DNA of 64,000 nucleotides from an uncultured Flavobacteriaceae bacterium (GCA_905479835.1 CAJQNZ010000009.1:62001-126000); one strand, 5' to 3'. Positions 36,672 through 46,282 are shown, numbered from the stretch's first letter. Notes: generated by a model from the sequence alone, not told the origin. Numbers and translations: made by a program.

Positions 36672-39461
36672 ATGAAAAAAACAATTATTTCAATGCTTTT
36701 GATTGCACTCCCTTTTTGGGTTATAGCTCAATCAACAGGTGTTGTAAAAGGAATTGTTTCAGATAGTGATACAGAATTACCACTATCGGAAGCAACAGTA
36801 GTTGTTGAAGGGTTAAAAAACACATCTTCAACTGGAAGTGATGGAAAATTTATTTTAAATAATGTTCCAATTGGAGCTCAAAAAATAAGTGTTAATTTAG
36901 ATGGTTATGAAACACAGATTTTCCCAATTAATTTAGAATCTGAAAAAGAAGTAGATCTTGGAGAAATTTTTCTATTTAAGAAGTATGTTCAAGATATTGA
37001 TGCAGGAGTTGTACTTCTTTCAGAAGACGATTTAAACGACGATGAAGGCGGTGCTGACAACACTGCGGGATTATTACAATCTTCTAGAGATGTTTTTTTA
37101 AATACTGCTGCATTTGAATTTAGCGCAACATTTTTCAGGCCACGAGGTTTCAATTCTGAAAATGGAAAGCTTTTGATCAATGGAATTGAAATGAACAAGA
37201 TTCAAAATGGAAGACCACAATGGAGTGATTGGGGAGGGTTAAATGACGCGCAGAGAAATCAAGTTTTTTCAAATGGGTTGGCTCCTTCTGAATATACTTT
37301 TGGAGGTGTTGGTGGATCGAATAACATTATTATGAGGGCTTCTGAATATAGAGAAGGAGCAAAAATATCTTATGCCGCTTCTAATAGAAGTTACACAGGT
37401 CGTGTGATGGCAGGATATTCTTCTGGACTGAATGATAAAGGATGGGCTTATTCAGTATTAATGTCAAGAAGATATGGAAATGAAGGTTATAATGACGCTA
37501 CTTTATATGATTCTAATTCGATTTTTATAGCTGTTGAAAAAGTATTTAATGATCAACACAGTTTAAACTTTACTAGTTTTTATACGCCAAACAGAAGAGG
37601 AAAATCATCTCCAAATACGGACGAAGTATTTGATTTAAAAGGAAGAACATACAATTCTTTTTGGGGATACCAAGATGGTAGTAAGCGTAATTCAAGAGAG
37701 CGAGAAATTGAAGAACCAGTATTTATGTTAAATCATTACTGGAATTTAAGTGAGAATACTACATTGAATACTAATATTGCTTATCAAACAGGAAAAATAG
37801 GAAATAGTAGAATTGATAATGGTGGAACGAATTTATTAACCAATTCTTTAGGGGAAGAATTTCTTATAGGAGGAGGTTCCAATCCTGATCCAACATATTA
37901 CCAAAAATTACCAAGTTATGCTTTGAGAAATGGAAGCATATCTAATGCTTACTTGTCGCAACAAGAATTTCAAAATGACGGACAGATTGATTGGAATTCA
38001 TTATACCAAGCAAATCTTTCAAATGGGAATTCAATTTATGCATTGTACGAAGATAGAAATGATGATGATCAGTTTACCTTTAACACAATCCTTCGTAGTC
38101 AATTAAATGACAACGTTGCATTGAACGGTTCTGTTTCCTATCGTAATTTAAAGTCTCATAATTTTGCTAATATGCTAGACTTATTGGGAGGAGATGGCTA
38201 TTTAAATGTAGATTCATTTTCTGAAACAATTGATGAAGCACAAAATGATTTAAGAAATCCAAATAGATTGGTTCAAGTAGGAGAAAAGTACAGATACAAT
38301 TTTGAAATAGAAGCAACTATTATTGATGCATTTGCACAAGCACAGTTTCAATATGATAAAGTTGATTTCTATGTTGGAGCAAAAATTGCAACGACAGATT
38401 ATCAAAGAAACGGATTATATGAAAATGGACGTTTCTTAGGAAATAGATCATTTGGAGAAAGTGAAAAAGTATCTTTTTCTAATTTCAGTACCAAAGGAGG
38501 ACTTACATATAAAATTACTGGGCGTCATATTTTAGATTTTAACGCTGGATACTTAACCAAAGCGCCAACTGTAAGAAACACCTTTTCGAATTCTCGAGAA
38601 AATAACGATATAGTTGTAGGTTTAACCGATGAAAAAATTACTTCAGCAGATATAAGTTATATTCTTAGAACTCCAAAGGTGAAGGCTCGTGCGACTGGAT
38701 ATTATACAAAATTTGAAGATGCTACTGAAATTTCTTTTTTCTATGCAGATGGAATCAGTGGAATCAGTGATACTGAGTCTGCCGCATTTGTTCAAGAAGT
38801 ATTAACAGGAGTCGATAAGCGTAATATTGGTTTAGAGTTTGGAATTGAAGCTCAAGTTACACCGACTATTAAATTGAAGGGAGCTGCTGCAATCGGAGAT
38901 TATGTATATGATAGTAATCCGAATCTTTATTTAGCTTCAGATGATTTTGATGAAAATATTGAATTTGGCGAATCTGCGCTAAAAAATTACCATGTTGCTG
39001 GAGGACCTCAGCGAGCAATGTCTGTTGGGTTTGAATATCGTGATCCAGATTATTGGTGGTTTGGAGCAACAGCAAATTTCTTTTCAAATGGATATGTAGA
39101 TGTCGCACCAATTACAAGAACAAGTAATTTTAGTTCAGACCCTATTGATGGATTACAGTTCAATGATTATGATCCAGAATTGGCAAGAGATTTATTGGCT
39201 CAAGAAAAATTTGACAACTATATGTTGGTAAATGTAATAGGAGGAAAATCTTGGAAAATAGATGATTATTATGTTGGTGTTTTTGCAACGGTAAGTAATA
39301 TATTAAATGAAGATTATAAAACTGGAGGTTTTGAACAATCTAGAAACGCTAATTTCAGAGAGTTACGTGATGATCAAGCTCTTGACACGCCAGTATTTGG
39401 ATCAAGGTATTGGAAAGGATTTGGAACATCTTACTTTGTAAGTGTTTACTTCAGATTTTAA
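36672..39461 (+). CDS. TonB-dependent outer-membrane receptor with carboxypeptidase-regulatory-like N-domain
   Basis: 929 residues. Signal peptide (MKKTIISMLLIALPFWVIAQ), then a carboxypeptidase-D-regulatory-like beta-sandwich (about 22-110: VVKGIVSDSDTELPLSEATVVVEG), a plug domain (about 115-230: FRPRGFNSENGKLLINGIEMN and GVGGSNNIIMRASEYR) and a beta-barrel ending in an aromatic strand (SYFVSVYFRF). It uses TonB energy to import a large substrate across the outer membrane. No SusD partner follows; instead a DUF5689 lipoprotein begins 33 bases later, probably its surface partner, with EEP enzymes on both sides. Confidence 0.9.
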   Translation: MKKTIISMLLIALPFWVIAQSTGVVKGIVSDSDTELPLSEATVVVEGLKNTSSTGSDGKFILNNVPIGAQKISVNLDGYETQIFPINLESEKEVDLGEIFLFKKYVQDIDAGVVLLSEDDLNDDEGGADNTAGLLQSSRDVFLNTAAFEFSATFFRPRGFNSENGKLLINGIEMNKIQNGRPQWSDWGGLNDAQRNQVFSNGLAPSEYTFGGVGGSNNIIMRASEYREGAKISYAASNRSYTGRVMAGYSSGLNDKGWAYSVLMSRRYGNEGYNDATLYDSNSIFIAVEKVFNDQHSLNFTSFYTPNRRGKSSPNTDEVFDLKGRTYNSFWGYQDGSKRNSREREIEEPVFMLNHYWNLSENTTLNTNIAYQTGKIGNSRIDNGGTNLLTNSLGEEFLIGGGSNPDPTYYQKLPSYALRNGSISNAYLSQQEFQNDGQIDWNSLYQANLSNGNSIYALYEDRNDDDQFTFNTILRSQLNDNVALNGSVSYRNLKSHNFANMLDLLGGDGYLNVDSFSETIDEAQNDLRNPNRLVQVGEKYRYNFEIEATIIDAFAQAQFQYDKVDFYVGAKIATTDYQRNGLYENGRFLGNRSFGESEKVSFSNFSTKGGLTYKITGRHILDFNAGYLTKAPTVRNTFSNSRENNDIVVGLTDEKITSADISYILRTPKVKARATGYYTKFEDATEISFFYADGISGISDTESAAFVQEVLTGVDKRNIGLEFGIEAQVTPTIKLKGAAAIGDYVYDSNPNLYLASDDFDENIEFGESALKNYHVAGGPQRAMSVGFEYRDPDYWWFGATANFFSNGYVDVAPITRTSNFSSDPIDGLQFNDYDPELARDLLAQEKFDNYMLVNVIGGKSWKIDDYYVGVFATVSNILNEDYKTGGFEQSRNANFRELRDDQALDTPVFGSRYWKGFGTSYFVSVYFRF

Positions 39462-39494
39462 ATTTTAAATAAAAAGAATAATAAAAATAAACTC

Positions 39495-40922
39495 ATGAAA
39501 GCAATTAAATTTTTACAAATAACAACATTCGCGATACTTACTATGGCAGTAGTATCTTGTGTGGACGACAATGAATACGATGTACCACCTACAGCAACTC
39601 AAGTTGAACCAGTTGTAACGGTTAATTCAAGTATTGAAGCTATGAAAGGAGCTCTTGATCAGCATTTCGCATCTGAAGGAGAGTCTAAAATGACTATGGA
39701 TGTTGAGTCTGATTTAGTATTTTCTGGATATGTTGTTTCTAATGATCTTGCAGGGAACTTTTTTGAATCAATAGTTTTACAAGATAGTCCAAGCAACCCA
39801 ACAGGAGGAATTGAGGTATTGATTGATAAATCTTCTTTATTTGAAACATATGAATTTGGAAGAAAAGTATATATAAAAATGGCTGGATTAAGTATTTCGT
39901 ATGAAGATGGTGAAGATAATGATCCTACTGATACTGCTGCTGCTGGTAGATATACTATAGGTGTTGATAATGGAGGTTTTGGTCTTGATGAAATTCCTCA
40001 GTTTTCATATTTAGAAAATGTTCTTAGATCTACAGAAACGGCTGAAATAGTTCCAACTATGGTTTCAGCTTCAGCGTTTTCTGAAGACAATATTAATACT
40101 TTTATACAATTGACAGATGTTCAATTTGTGAAATCACAATTAGGTAAAACATATGCTGGAGAACCTACAGATCAATTTGACGGATTTAGAAATGTTGTTA
40201 GTTGTACAGATGAAGCAGGAGCAGTATTGCAGACAAGTACATTCTCAGATTTTAAATCATATCTGTTACCTTCAGGAGTAGGAACTTTAAATGCAGTATT
40301 GGCTAAAGATTTCCGTGCTGATTTCTTTGTGATTATTGCAAATTCTCCTATAGATATTGACTTTACTAATCCGGAGAGATGTGATCCAGTAGTTCTTGAG
40401 TGTGATGGATCAACATCAAATGCAAGTACTGTTTTTGATGAAGATTTCGAAGGAGTTTTTAATAGTGCAGATTTATCAGCACTAGGATGGACTAATATTA
40501 ATGTGTCTGGAGGAAACGAATTATATGAAAGTAATTCATTCAGTGGCGATCGATATATGAAAATATCTGCTTTTGGAACTGGAGAAAACCCAATGGAAAC
40601 ATGGATGGTTTCTCCATCAATTAATTTAGATAGTTCTACGGAAGAAGAATTGAGTTTTGAAATTTCATCTAACTTTGAATCTGGACAAATTATTACAGCC
40701 TTAATAACTGAAAACTTTACAGGGGATGTGTCGACTACAGAGTGGACTCAACTTGATGTTGCAATTCCAGTAGGTGATGGAGGTTTTGGAGATTTTGAAA
40801 CGCTATCAACCAATATTTCTTGTTTGAATGGAAACGTGAATGTTGCTTTTAAATATTTAGGAGCCGCAGGAGCCTCAGAAACAAGATACCATATTGACGA
40901 TGTGAAAATTACGGGATTATAA
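39495..40922 (+). CDS. DUF5689 / choice-of-anchor-J surface lipoprotein
   Basis: 475 residues. N-terminus ends in a lipobox-like VVSC with Cys22, so probably lipid-anchored and, with the following acidic VDDNEYD, probably surface-exposed. About 50-285 is a DUF5689 region (DLVFSGYVVSNDLAGNFFESIVLQD), an OB-like domain common in Bacteroidetes; about 305-475 is a choice-of-anchor-J, jelly-roll-like binding domain (FDEDFEGVFN ... ALGWTNINVSGG ... ETWMVSPSINL ... YHIDDVKITG). Starts 33 bases after the TonB receptor and ends at a perfect hairpin: a two-gene operon for binding and uptake. Confidence 0.85.
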   Translation: MKAIKFLQITTFAILTMAVVSCVDDNEYDVPPTATQVEPVVTVNSSIEAMKGALDQHFASEGESKMTMDVESDLVFSGYVVSNDLAGNFFESIVLQDSPSNPTGGIEVLIDKSSLFETYEFGRKVYIKMAGLSISYEDGEDNDPTDTAAAGRYTIGVDNGGFGLDEIPQFSYLENVLRSTETAEIVPTMVSASAFSEDNINTFIQLTDVQFVKSQLGKTYAGEPTDQFDGFRNVVSCTDEAGAVLQTSTFSDFKSYLLPSGVGTLNAVLAKDFRADFFVIIANSPIDIDFTNPERCDPVVLECDGSTSNASTVFDEDFEGVFNSADLSALGWTNINVSGGNELYESNSFSGDRYMKISAFGTGENPMETWMVSPSINLDSSTEEELSFEISSNFESGQIITALITENFTGDVSTTEWTQLDVAIPVGDGGFGDFETLSTNISCLNGNVNVAFKYLGAAGASETRYHIDDVKITGL

Positions 40923-40940
40923 TAAATAGAAATAGTAAAT

Positions 40941-40974
40941 AAAAAACGCCGTTCAATATTGAACGGCGTTTTTT
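40941..40974. terminator. Bidirectional terminator, perfect 34-bp palindrome
   Basis: Left half AAAAAACGCCGTTCAAT, right half its exact complement; closes the TonB/DUF5689 operon and the convergent EEP paralog 3. Confidence 0.9.
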
Positions 40975-40979
40975 ATGTC

Positions 40980-41951
40980 TTAATTTTTCTTTAAATAGGC
41001 AAGTACAGGAAAGTGATCGCTATAGCCTCCTTGATACCATCTTCCTATAAAAGTTCTATAAGGCATTCCTTTATTTTTTCCTCTGAATACTTTTAAAAAG
41101 TCTCTGCTGAAGATTTCCGCATATTTAAAAGAATGCTCATTTTCCTTTTCTTCCATAAAATTTTTGGAAAAAATTATTTGGTCAAATAAAAACCAATCCT
41201 TTTTATATTTTAAAGAACCATTTCCTTTGGCATATAAACTTTCCATGGGATTGTATAAATCTTCTTGTACCAATGTTTCTTTAATACTTTTAGTAGTAGG
41301 ACCATCATTGAAATCACCCATGATAATGATTTTTGGGTTTTCAGATTTTGCTCTTAAATCGTTTATTATTTGTCGATTCAGTTCAGCCGCTTTGACGCGT
41401 TTGTATTCTGTAGTTTCTGCGCCATCTCTTCTTGAAGGCCAATGATTCACCAATATATGCATCAACTCGCCGTTTAATTTTCCTTTTACAAGTAAAACAT
41501 CTCGTGTTAAATCTCTTTCACCTTCGGTATTATCTATCAGTAATGGAAAAACTTTAGAATCAATTAATTCAAAAAATTGCTTGTTATAGATCAATCCTAC
41601 ATCAATACCACGTTCGTCAGGAGAATTATAATGCACATAATCATACTCAATTCCTTTCAGGTCTTTGGAGTGTATTAAATCGTTTAAAACAGCCTTGTTT
41701 TCTACTTCAGCTATTCCTAGTATTATAGGAGGATGAAAAGATTTTTCAAGACCTATCTGTTTTATAACCTTGCTCAACTTTTTTATTTTCTTATGATATT
41801 TTTTTTGACTCCATTTTAACCTTCCATTTGAAGTAAAATGATCATCTAGTATTGACGGATCATCTGTTGTGTCAAATAAGTTTTCTAGATTGTAAAAAGC
41901 AATTGTAAATGCTTTGGAATCTTGACCTTTTGATTTAAAATATGATAACAT
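40980..41951 (-). CDS. EEP family enzyme, paralog 3, no signal peptide
   Basis: 323 residues with the same fold and motifs as paralogs 1 and 2: FYNLENLFDTTDD at about 19-31, IAEVEN, RGIDVGLIYN, LVNHWPSRRDG, MGDFNDGP and a C-terminal GGYSDHFPVLAY. The first residues (MLSYFKSKGQDSK) are hydrophilic, with no export signal, so this copy is probably cytoplasmic unless the true start lies elsewhere; none is evident upstream. It may process a product imported by the neighbouring receptor. Confidence 0.85.
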   Translation of the reverse strand: MLSYFKSKGQDSKAFTIAFYNLENLFDTTDDPSILDDHFTSNGRLKWSQKKYHKKIKKLSKVIKQIGLEKSFHPPIILGIAEVENKAVLNDLIHSKDLKGIEYDYVHYNSPDERGIDVGLIYNKQFFELIDSKVFPLLIDNTEGERDLTRDVLLVKGKLNGELMHILVNHWPSRRDGAETTEYKRVKAAELNRQIINDLRAKSENPKIIIMGDFNDGPTTKSIKETLVQEDLYNPMESLYAKGNGSLKYKKDWFLFDQIIFSKNFMEEKENEHSFKYAEIFSRDFLKVFRGKNKGMPYRTFIGRWYQGGYSDHFPVLAYLKKN

Positions 41952-42021
41952 AGTAGTTCTTTAAGATTGTAAAGTACAAAATTTGGTGTAATGATATATC
42001 AGATAGCAATTAAGTTATTTG

Positions 42022-42029
42022 TACATTTG
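42022..42029 (+). promoter_or_regulatory. -7 promoter box for hflX
   Basis: TACATTTG, exact TAnnTTTG, 26 bases before the ATG at 42056. Confidence 0.5.
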
Positions 42030-42055
42030 CAAACACCTTTTTAGTGTACAGTTCA

Positions 42056-43276
42056 ATGATTGAAGAGAAAAAAGCAACATCTGAAAAAGCGGTTTTAATC
42101 GCAGTAATTTCTCAATACCAAGATGAGGAAAAGACCAATGAGTATTTAGACGAATTGGAATTTCTCACATTGACTGCTGGAGGAGTTGCCGTAAAACGAT
42201 TTTCACAAAAAATGGAAAGACCGAATCCTAAAACTTTTTTAGGTGCAGGAAAATTGGATGATGTAAAGGATTATATTGAACAGAATGATATAGGAACGGC
42301 AATTTTTGATGATGAACTTTCTCCTGCTCAATTAAGAAATATTGAAAAGATATTGGATTGTAAAATTCTTGATAGAACGAATTTAATTCTCGATATTTTT
42401 GCACAAAGAGCTCAGACTTCCTATGCTCGTACTCAAGTAGAGCTAGCTCAGTGTCAATATTTATTGCCTCGATTGACAAGATTATGGACACACTTAAGTC
42501 GTCAAAAAGGGGGAATAGGAATGAGAGGTCCTGGAGAAACAGAAATTGAAACAGATAGGCGTATTGTCCGTGATAAAATTTCAGGACTTAAGAAAAAATT
42601 GATTACGATTGATAAACAGATGGCAATTCAGCGAAAAAACCGTGGAAGAATGGTTCGAGTTGCATTGGTAGGTTATACGAATGTTGGGAAGTCAACATTG
42701 ATGAATGTTGTAAGTAAAAGTGATGTATTTGCCGAAAATAAATTGTTTGCAACATTAGACACAACCGTCCGTAAAGTTGTAATTAAAAACATTCCCTTTT
42801 TATTGACCGATACGGTAGGATTTATAAGAAAATTACCTACTCAATTAATAGAGTCTTTTAAATCAACGCTAGATGAAGTTCGTGAAGCAGATTTATTACT
42901 ACATGTTGTAGATATTTCTCACCCAAATTTTGAAGATCATATTGATTCTGTGAATAAGATACTTGACGAAATAGAAAGCGCAGATAAGCCTACTATTTTA
43001 GTTTTTAACAAGATTGATGCTTATACACATAAGACGATAGATCAAGACGATCTGGTAACTGAAAAGTCTAAAGAATATTTCACACTAGAAGAGTGGAAAA
43101 AAACATGGATGAATGAACTAGGCGAGAATTGTATTTTTATGTCAGCTCTGAATAAAGAGAATTTAGAAGAATTTAGAAAAAAGACATTTGAAGAGGTGAA
43201 GAAAGTTCACATTCAGCGTTTCCCCTATAATGATTACTTATATACAGAATACAATGATAAAGGAGAAAGTATTTAG
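42056..43276 (+). CDS. hflX: GTPase HflX (ribosome-splitting factor)
   Basis: 406 residues from ATG at 42056; a GTG four codons upstream is less likely. N-terminal HflX domain with PNPKTFLGAGKLDDVKDYI and VELAQCQYLLPRLTRLW, a Gly-rich linker GGIGMRGPGETEIETDRR, then the G domain: G1 GYTNVGKST near 205, G3 DTVGFIRKLP, G4 NKID. It dissociates stalled ribosomes after stress such as heat. Its last 4 bases overlap the convergent CNNM gene. Confidence 0.94.
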   Translation: MIEEKKATSEKAVLIAVISQYQDEEKTNEYLDELEFLTLTAGGVAVKRFSQKMERPNPKTFLGAGKLDDVKDYIEQNDIGTAIFDDELSPAQLRNIEKILDCKILDRTNLILDIFAQRAQTSYARTQVELAQCQYLLPRLTRLWTHLSRQKGGIGMRGPGETEIETDRRIVRDKISGLKKKLITIDKQMAIQRKNRGRMVRVALVGYTNVGKSTLMNVVSKSDVFAENKLFATLDTTVRKVVIKNIPFLLTDTVGFIRKLPTQLIESFKSTLDEVREADLLLHVVDISHPNFEDHIDSVNKILDEIESADKPTILVFNKIDAYTHKTIDQDDLVTEKSKEYFTLEEWKKTWMNELGENCIFMSALNKENLEEFRKKTFEEVKKVHIQRFPYNDYLYTEYNDKGESI

Positions 43277-44352
43277 TCTTCTTTAGCGTCAATTATACCA
43301 TGTCGTTTTGCTCGTTTTGCCCAGGTTTTTCTTGCAAGATCTTGCATATCTGCTACTTGATCACTTTCGTCCATAATTTCCAATCCGAGTAACGTTTCAA
43401 TTACATCTTCTTGGGATACAATTCCACTTGGCGCTCCGAATTCATCAACAACAAGTGCTATATGTTCTCTTTTTTCAACTAATGTTTCAAATAATGAAGG
43501 AATAGGATAATTACGTTCTATAACAAGTATTTCACGTTTTATAGAGCTTAGTTTTTCTTTACCTTTACCTTTTACAATACTTTCGAGCATTTGATCTTTA
43601 AGAAAATATCCAGTAATATTATCACTATCTTCTCCATATATGGGAATTCTTGAAAATTTTAATTCAGGATGTTGAGTATAAAAGTCATTAATAAGCGTAT
43701 CCTCATTCGCAGAAATAATAACTGTTCTTGGAGTCATTACATGTTTTGCTAAAACCTCTTTAAAATTCAACATATTTCGGATAACTTTACTTTCTGATTT
43801 TTGAAAAACACCTTCTTGTTCTGCTATATCAGCCATTGCAAGAAATCCTTCACGACTCAAGATACTTCCATGCCCTTTACCACCAATTAATTTAGTCGTC
43901 AATTGTAAGAGCCATAAAATTCCAGTCCATTTTAATGGAAAGATTAACATTTTAAGTGCTTTGTCAGTAAAATTTGCCAATTGTTTCCAATAGGTTGCGC
44001 CTATAGTTTTTGGAATAATTTCAGATAAAACGAGAATTAAAAAAGTCATAATAGCCGATACTATTCCGACAGTATTTATGCCCATTATATTTATTTTATA
44101 ATCCAATGATTCTGCCTGAACACCTACAAGAATAGCACCAACTGTATGTGCGATTGTATTCAATGTAAGTATTGCAATTAAAGGCTTGTCTACATCTTTC
44201 TTTAAAGCCTTAAGCGAAGTTGCATAAGATTTTCCTTCTTTCTTCTTTAAATTTAAGAAAGTAGGAGTAATGCTTAAAAGAACGGCTTCCAATATGGAAC
44301 ATAGGAAGGAAAAGAAAATTGAAATAAACGCGTAAAATAAAAGTAATGCCAT
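43273..44352 (-). CDS. CNNM/HlyC-type transporter (DUF21 plus CBS pair)
   Basis: 359 residues. DUF21 membrane domain of four helices (about 1-150) with the family segment LSEIIPKTIGATYW, then a cytosolic CBS-domain pair (about 195-315: VMTPRTVIISANED and VDEFGAPSGIVSQEDVIE). It lacks the CorC_HlyC domain of longer members, stopping at DAKED. The family is linked to Mg2+ efflux and ion homeostasis in CorB/CNNM proteins; this protein's ion is unknown. It has no obvious partner. Confidence 0.85.
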   Translation of the reverse strand: MALLLFYAFISIFFSFLCSILEAVLLSITPTFLNLKKKEGKSYATSLKALKKDVDKPLIAILTLNTIAHTVGAILVGVQAESLDYKINIMGINTVGIVSAIMTFLILVLSEIIPKTIGATYWKQLANFTDKALKMLIFPLKWTGILWLLQLTTKLIGGKGHGSILSREGFLAMADIAEQEGVFQKSESKVIRNMLNFKEVLAKHVMTPRTVIISANEDTLINDFYTQHPELKFSRIPIYGEDSDNITGYFLKDQMLESIVKGKGKEKLSSIKREILVIERNYPIPSLFETLVEKREHIALVVDEFGAPSGIVSQEDVIETLLGLEIMDESDQVADMQDLARKTWAKRAKRHGIIDAKED

Positions 44353-44390
44353 GAATTATTTTTTAGTGCAATTTACAGTAAAATTTTATA

Positions 44391-44422
44391 AAAAAAAGTC
44401 CTGAAATTATCAGGACTTTTTT
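44391..44422 (-). terminator. Terminator of the DUF3078 gene
   Basis: GTCCTGA pairs with TCAGGAC, 5-base loop, A-run and T-run on either side. Lies between the DUF3078 gene and the downstream CNNM gene on the minus strand, so these are separate transcripts. Confidence 0.8.
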
Positions 44423-44441
44423 ATAAAATTAATTTTTAAAT

Positions 44442-45374
44442 TTAAAAAGCGTAATTCATACCAAATAACCAATAGGATTGTAAATCGTTATCAATAGAAT
44501 CAAATGTAGGGGTAACATCTCCAGCAACAACATTATTTAATGCGTTACCTAATGCTTCTTGCTTGTTATTTCTTAATCCAATTTCAAGACCAACTCCAAT
44601 ACCTTTCCATAAAGTATAACCAAAAGAGTTTATCCAAGTCCAGCTTGATAAATCAGAACTCTTATAACTTTGAAAAGCAGATAAGTTAGATTTTAAATTT
44701 ACAGCACCTATTGAAGTCGTGTAATCTGCAACGATTTTCGCACCCATTGAAGAATCATAAACAGCATCAGAATCACTGAATACAAAATTATAATTTAAAG
44801 GATGGATTACAACTACCAGATTATCCATAGGAGTCCAAGTCATACCAACACCTAGATCTAAATATCCAGGATCATTGAAATTGTCCAATATAGTTGTTCT
44901 GTATTCTCCCAATGCAGAAACAGCCCATTTATCACTTATTTTTCTTCCATATAATGAAGAGATATTGAATACATCTGTAGCAGATGTAAAATCTTCTGTA
45001 CTTTCTCCATCTACATCTTTATTATCAAGTTTAACCCAACTTAAATTAACATTTGCAGAGTTTCTCCAGAAATATTTTTCTTCTAATAAATTGGCGAATG
45101 CATTTATAGTAATTCCAATATTACCAGCATTTGAATTGTAAGCCTCTCTTGAATACCAGTTATTGAAACCAGAAAGGTTTCCACCTATAGTTCCAAAAGC
45201 TCCTTTCTTCCATCCTGGAAGTGCATCAATTTGACTTTGCAAGGCATCAACTTCTCCTTGAAGAACTGCAATAGATTCTTTTTTCGGCGCTTGTTGTGCT
45301 TCTAATTCTTCTTTTGTTTGTGCATTAACAGTTATTGCTAATACCATAACCATTGTAAAGAGTATTTTTTTCAT
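44442..45374 (-). CDS. DUF3078 family outer-membrane beta-barrel-like protein
   Basis: 310 residues from the ATG at 45374, where a signal peptide begins (MKKILFTMVMVLAITVNAQ); the frame extends to a TTG at 45401 that lies in the -7 box. After the signal is a short coiled-coil-like segment (SIAVLQGEVDALQSQIDALPGW), then alternating strands with aromatic girdles and a C-terminal YWLFGMNYAF typical of barrels. Function unknown. It follows the sufE-DUF59-DUF2480 run but has its own promoter box and terminator. Confidence 0.82.
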   Translation of the reverse strand: MKKILFTMVMVLAITVNAQTKEELEAQQAPKKESIAVLQGEVDALQSQIDALPGWKKGAFGTIGGNLSGFNNWYSREAYNSNAGNIGITINAFANLLEEKYFWRNSANVNLSWVKLDNKDVDGESTEDFTSATDVFNISSLYGRKISDKWAVSALGEYRTTILDNFNDPGYLDLGVGMTWTPMDNLVVVIHPLNYNFVFSDSDAVYDSSMGAKIVADYTTSIGAVNLKSNLSAFQSYKSSDLSSWTWINSFGYTLWKGIGVGLEIGLRNNKQEALGNALNNVVAGDVTPTFDSIDNDLQSYWLFGMNYAF

Positions 45375-45398
45375 TTTAATATTTTTTAAAATTTTGTG

Positions 45399-45406
45399 CA
45401 AATATA
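45399..45406 (-). promoter_or_regulatory. -7 promoter box for the DUF3078 gene
   Basis: Minus-strand TATATTTG, exact TAnnTTTG, about 25 bases before the ATG. Supports the downstream start. Confidence 0.5.
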
Positions 45407-45448
45407 CTTATTTTCTCTTATGACCCTAATTTATTTTAAAAGTCACAT

Positions 45449-45952
45449 TTATTTACTCTTAAATAAAGGAACAGTTGAACATGCTTCACCATACATAATT
45501 GATTTTGCAACAAGAATTAACTTAGTAATTAACTGTATATATGCAGTTTCTGGAATCGGTTTTTCAGCACACCCTTTTATAATTACAGGCATGTCTTTAT
45601 AGGATTCAAACGGCATTTGAGAAATAATATCTTGAAAAATAGAAGTTTCTAACTCTTTTAAATTTCCAATAATTATTTTTTTGGCAAATGAAGCCAATTC
45701 AGTTGTTACTAGCATATAAGCCCAAGAAGGAATAATTGCATCGGTAGAACAATTGAGCGCAACATAAGAATCTTTATATTGACTCCAATCATGCTCTTTA
45801 ACATAAGTTCTGAATTCTTTTTCTTTTAAAATAATTTCTTGAAATAGCCAGTCTTTTATGTCAATAACTATACGATTCCCTTGAGGATAATAATCTTCAA
45901 GATCGATTGTGATTAGTTTACTCTGAGCAACTTTATTTACAATTTCTTTCAA
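45449..45952 (-). CDS. DUF2480 family protein
   Basis: 167-residue cytosolic protein typical of Bacteroidetes: MKEIVNKVAQSKLITIDLEDYYPQG at the start and IIKGCAEKPIPETAYIQL followed by CSTVPLFKSK at the end. Two cysteines in GCAEK and EACST are candidate metal or sulfur sites. Function unknown; its constant place next to sufE and DUF59 genes points to iron-sulfur assembly. Starts 9 bases after the DUF59 stop. Confidence 0.85.
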   Translation of the reverse strand: MKEIVNKVAQSKLITIDLEDYYPQGNRIVIDIKDWLFQEIILKEKEFRTYVKEHDWSQYKDSYVALNCSTDAIIPSWAYMLVTTELASFAKKIIIGNLKELETSIFQDIISQMPFESYKDMPVIIKGCAEKPIPETAYIQLITKLILVAKSIMYGEACSTVPLFKSK

Positions 45953-45961
45953 AAGAGATAT

Positions 45962-46282
45962 TTATAAAAATCCTAATTCTAACTTTGCCTCTTCACTCAT
46001 CATATCTTGTGTCCAAGTAGGATCAAATGTTATTTCAACTTCAGCTCCTTTTACTTCTTCAAGTGTTTTTACTCTTTCTTCAACTTCAAGAGGTAATGTT
46101 TCAGCAACAGGACAGTTTGGAGAGGTTAATGTCATCAATATTTTCACATCATTCTCTTCACTTACCATAACGTCGTATATTAATCCAAGTTCATAAATAT
46201 CAACTGGAATTTCAGGATCGAAAATTGTTTTTAATACAACAACAATTTTATCTCCTATACTTTGTGCGTTGTCTTGTGTCAT
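45962..46282 (-). CDS. DUF59 / SufT-type iron-sulfur assembly factor
   Basis: 106-residue MIP18-family protein: IYELGLIYDVMVSEEN in the first half and LTSPNCPVAETLPLEVEERV with the conserved Cys near residue 73, then VEITFDPTWTQDMMSEEAKLELGF, the standard C-terminus. Such proteins help mature Fe-S proteins. Encoded 27 bases after sufE and 9 bases before DUF2480, most likely one operon. Confidence 0.9.
   Translation of the reverse strand: MTQDNAQSIGDKIVVVLKTIFDPEIPVDIYELGLIYDVMVSEENDVKILMTLTSPNCPVAETLPLEVEERVKTLEEVKGAEVEITFDPTWTQDMMSEEAKLELGFL

Noticed and set aside
36672-40922. SusC/SusD polysaccharide-utilisation pair
   Set aside because: The lipoprotein is DUF5689/choice-of-anchor-J, not SusD, and no glycan-active enzymes are nearby.
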